The notes under the pieces are model-generated. The model was not told where the DNA came from. It ran no database searches and worked only from the letters and a program-made list of their open reading frames with translations. The position numbers were made by a program, and so were the translations under genes. DNA of 8,966 nucleotides, from assembly GCA_013696385.1 (NCBI GenBank), contig JACCYR010000188.1, positions 1 through 8,966 on the forward strand, written 5' to 3'. Positions 7,527 to 8,966 of this stretch are shown here, in pieces (the stretch's first letter is position 1; every line of letters begins with the position of its first letter). Source of the stretch: Acidobacteriota bacterium. GTDB taxonomy: Bacteria > Acidobacteriota > Blastocatellia > Pyrinomonadales > Pyrinomonadaceae.

Positions 7527-8474
7527 GTGGATAAAATTTTAGTATTTATAATAATTTTTATAATTTTTATTACGTCCTATTTAGGAGTAGAAATTTTTCG
7601 CCGGTGGAGTTTGCGGCGGAAAATTTTCGATGTTCCGAATGAGAGAAGCTCGCATACGACCCCGACCCCGCGCGGCGGCGGTATAATTATAGTTTTAGTT
7701 TGTTTGATTTTCTATACGGGATACACAATTTTTGTTTCGGATAATTTTTTGTGGAGTTATCTGTTGGGCGCGAGTTTGATAGCTGTGGTTAGCTGGCTGG
7801 ACGACATTTTTGACATTTCATTTGTTTGGCGGATTTTGGTACATTCTGTTTCGGCACTTCTGATAATTCTGACATTAGGTTTTTTCGGGGAAATCTATTT
7901 TCCTTTGGTGGAAAAAACCGAATTTGGGATTTTCGGAGCAATACTGACTTTTTTCTGGATAGTATGGTTGACCAACGCCTATAATTTTATGGATGGCATT
8001 GATGGTATTGCCGGAATGCAGGCGATAACTGCTGGAATCGGTTGGCTGATTATCGGCGAACTTTTAGGATTTGGTGATGTCGGAATTTACGGCGGTGTGA
8101 TTGCCGCGTCGAGTTTTGGTTTTTTAATTCATAACTGGCAGCCGGCAAAAATTTTTATGGGTGATGTCGGGAGTGCCTTTTTGGGATATAGTTTTGCGGT
8201 TTTGCCTTTATTGGCAAAAAATAGAAGTTCTGATAATTATTCACTATTGCCGGTAATCGCTGTCGGATTGGTCTTCCTGTTTGTTTCTGATACGTTAATA
8301 ACTTTTTTCAGCCGGATTTTGAAAGGGGAAAAAATCTGGCAGGCACATCGCCGTCATATTTATCAAAGATTTGTCATTACAGGTTTCTCTCACCGTTTTG
8401 TGGCACTTCTCTACAGCTTTATTTCATTTATTTTTATTGGAATAATTATCTTCTGGCTAAAAACCAGAAGTTAA
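7527..8474 (+). CDS. Undecaprenyl-phosphate sugar-1-phosphate transferase (WecA/WbpL/MraY family)
   Basis: A 315-residue polytopic inner-membrane enzyme that starts repeat-unit assembly by moving a HexNAc-1-phosphate from UDP-sugar to undecaprenyl phosphate. About ten hydrophobic segments are visible, beginning at residues 4-24 and ending at 293-312. Family signatures are VPNERSSHTTPTPRGGG (36-52), the aspartate pair D92-D93 in WLDDIFDIS, NAYNFMDGIDG (150-160), MGDVGS (211-216) and the cytoplasmic AHRRHIYQR (273-281). These residues form the Mg2+ and nucleotide-binding site of the superfamily. NAYNFMDGIDG and the length fit the WbpL/WbcO branch better than MraY. The start is GTG directly after the gene 7 stop (TAAGTG), with no ATG before the first membrane segment, so translation is probably coupled. 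The sugar cannot be read from sequence; D-QuiNAc, D-FucNAc, GlcNAc and GalNAc are all known in the family. Confidence 0.93.
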   Translation: MDKILVFIIIFIIFITSYLGVEIFRRWSLRRKIFDVPNERSSHTTPTPRGGGIIIVLVCLIFYTGYTIFVSDNFLWSYLLGASLIAVVSWLDDIFDISFVWRILVHSVSALLIILTLGFFGEIYFPLVEKTEFGIFGAILTFFWIVWLTNAYNFMDGIDGIAGMQAITAGIGWLIIGELLGFGDVGIYGGVIAASSFGFLIHNWQPAKIFMGDVGSAFLGYSFAVLPLLAKNRSSDNYSLLPVIAVGLVFLFVSDTLITFFSRILKGEKIWQAHRRHIYQRFVITGFSHRFVALLYSFISFIFIGIIIFWLKTRS

Positions 8475-8617
8475 AATGGATGATAAAGATGCATAAAAGG
8501 CTTAGAAATTTAGAAAGCAGACAAATTTTTTATATTTTAATAGTTTAATTATTAAATTTAAAAATGATTGACTGTTGAAAACCCTTGTGATAACGTCAAT
8601 ACAATTTGGCAATAAAG
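8475..8617. other. AT-rich intergenic spacer between the polysaccharide cluster and the next gene
   Basis: This 143-bp stretch is the longest gene-free segment in the window. It holds the candidate promoter at 8568-8596. Upstream of that is an A/T-only inverted repeat (TTTAATA at 8536-8542 and TATTAAA at 8550-8556, 7-base loop), too weak to call a terminator. No GC-rich hairpin with a following T-run, RNA gene or small ORF with a convincing start was seen. The cluster may end here by a Rho-dependent or unrecognised terminator. Confidence 0.6.
8568..8596 (+). promoter_or_regulatory. Candidate sigma70-type promoter for the right-edge gene
   Basis: TTGACT at 8568-8573 matches five of six bases of the -35 consensus. 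It is followed by exactly 17 bp and then TAACGT at 8591-8596, a weaker -10 that keeps its first, second and sixth bases. TGA directly before the hexamer forms an extended -10 element, which would help the weak box. The predicted transcript would start near 8603, about 15 bases before the ATG at 8618. It lies in the 143-bp AT-rich gap after the priming transferase, the longest gap in the window. This suggests a new transcription unit separate from the polysaccharide genes. Confidence 0.5.
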
Positions 8618-8966
8618 ATGATTAGACCAATTTTTAGAAGAATGTTTCATAGTAGTTCGGGATTAGAAATCGAGAATGGAGAACTGGGGAGGCTGGAGAA
8701 ACTGGAGAAACTGGAAAAACTCAACCGGCTCAATTGGAAGGCACAGATAAATTTTGAAGCCTACGGGACGCGCATCGGAGTCAGATCCAATTGCGCGGAA
8801 ACAATCGAAAATTTACAAAAGATAATGCCGACTATCTTGCCAAGCGGTTGGAAAGAGATAGAAAATTCCGCAACCGATTATATTTTTTCACTTATTCATC
8901 AAAAGAATAAAACAAAAAAAGATGTTTTTTATAAAAACGGAGAATTGCTTTTAGAAGGGTTTTCGC
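8618..8966 (+). CDS. Possible HPr-kinase-related protein, N-terminal part (runs off right edge)
   Basis: An open frame starts at ATG 8618 and continues for 116 codons to the window end with no stop. After a basic start (MIRPIFRR) come a leucine-periodic LEK stretch (residues 23-37) and then a globular-looking segment: FEAYGTRIGVRSN, ILPSGWKEIE, ATDYIFSLI, VFYKNGELLLEG. From memory, a YG-R-IG-R opening followed by a LP-GWK block and a short strand pair is found ahead of the P-loop kinase domain in HPr-kinase/phosphorylase-related proteins, including ones from Acidobacteriota. The diagnostic P-loop (GxxxSGKS/T) would lie beyond the edge, so this cannot be confirmed here. An alternative start is ATG 8642, preceded by AGAAGA. 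Codon periodicity, the promoter in front and the lack of stops support a real gene. Its role is unknown; it is probably not a polysaccharide enzyme. Confidence 0.55.
   Translation, partial: MIRPIFRRMFHSSSGLEIENGELGRLEKLEKLEKLNRLNWKAQINFEAYGTRIGVRSNCAETIENLQKIMPTILPSGWKEIENSATDYIFSLIHQKNKTKKDVFYKNGELLLEGFS
8684..8719 (+). repeat. 9-bp tandem repeat encoding LEK units
   Basis: Four successive 9-bp units read CTGGGGAGG, CTGGAGAAA, CTGGAGAAA and CTGGAAAAA. The middle two are identical and the outer two differ by a few bases. They are in frame and encode LGR-LEK-LEK-LEK; degenerate units LNR-LN follow. They lie near the N-terminus of the right-edge gene, before its conserved-looking segment. A leucine every third residue does not match a heptad coiled coil, so slippage expansion of a linker is the simplest reading. 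Confidence 0.8.

Noticed and set aside
8536..8556. Inverted repeat TTTAATA/TATTAAA as a terminator
   Set aside because: The 7-bp stem is made only of A-T pairs with no adjoining T-run, expected by chance in such AT-rich DNA.
1..8966. CRISPR arrays, tRNA or rRNA genes, insertion-sequence ends
   Set aside because: No regularly spaced repeats, cloverleaf-like segments, transposase-like frames or terminal inverted repeats were seen on either strand.

Overview
This window is the inside of a bacterial surface-polysaccharide (O-antigen, capsule or exopolysaccharide) locus. Eight tightly packed genes all lie on the + strand, and the beginning of a ninth, probably unrelated gene runs off the right edge. 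The DNA is AT-rich by eye (not calculated). The host cannot be named from these genes. A polyprenyl-phosphate sugar-transferase pathway fits many Gram-negative phyla. The ninth protein resembles, from memory, HPr-kinase-related proteins I associate with Acidobacteriota, so that phylum is a weak guess. Several starts have no clear Shine-Dalgarno sequence.

Layout: (1) 2-796, the C-terminal part of a GT4-type glycosyltransferase that begins left of the window. (2) 815-2017, a second GT4-type glycosyltransferase. (3) 2098-2976, an RmlD-like short-chain reductase. (4) 2973-4022, an FnlA/CapE/WbvB-type UDP-GlcNAc 4,6-dehydratase/5-epimerase, coupled to gene 3 by an ATGA overlap. (5) 4035-5135, an FnlC/CapG/WbvD-type UDP-HexNAc 2-epimerase. 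(6) 5177-6421, a WbuB-like glycosyltransferase. (7) 6474-7526, an NAD-dependent sugar epimerase/reductase. (8) 7527-8474, a WecA/WbpL-type membrane enzyme that puts the first sugar phosphate on undecaprenyl phosphate. After a 143-bp AT-rich gap with a recognisable promoter, (9) 8618 to the edge encodes the N-terminal part of a possible HPr-kinase-related protein.

How they work together: genes 3-5 form a complete three-enzyme route from UDP-GlcNAc to a UDP-N-acetyl-6-deoxy-L-hexosamine. The reductase is short and lacks the cupin domain of CapF/FnlB, so I favour UDP-L-QuiNAc over UDP-L-FucNAc. Gene 6 is the natural candidate to transfer that L-sugar. Gene 8 starts the lipid-linked repeat unit, and gene 7 probably makes or modifies its sugar nucleotide. 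Genes 1 and 2 would extend the unit. No flippase, polymerase or ligase is in the window, so the locus continues outside it.

The pathway is of known type. The points most worth a second look are the predicted L-QuiNAc product, the unresolved substrate of the gene 7/8 pair, two in-frame micro-repeats (KDKK and LEK), and the start of a separately promoted gene at the right edge.
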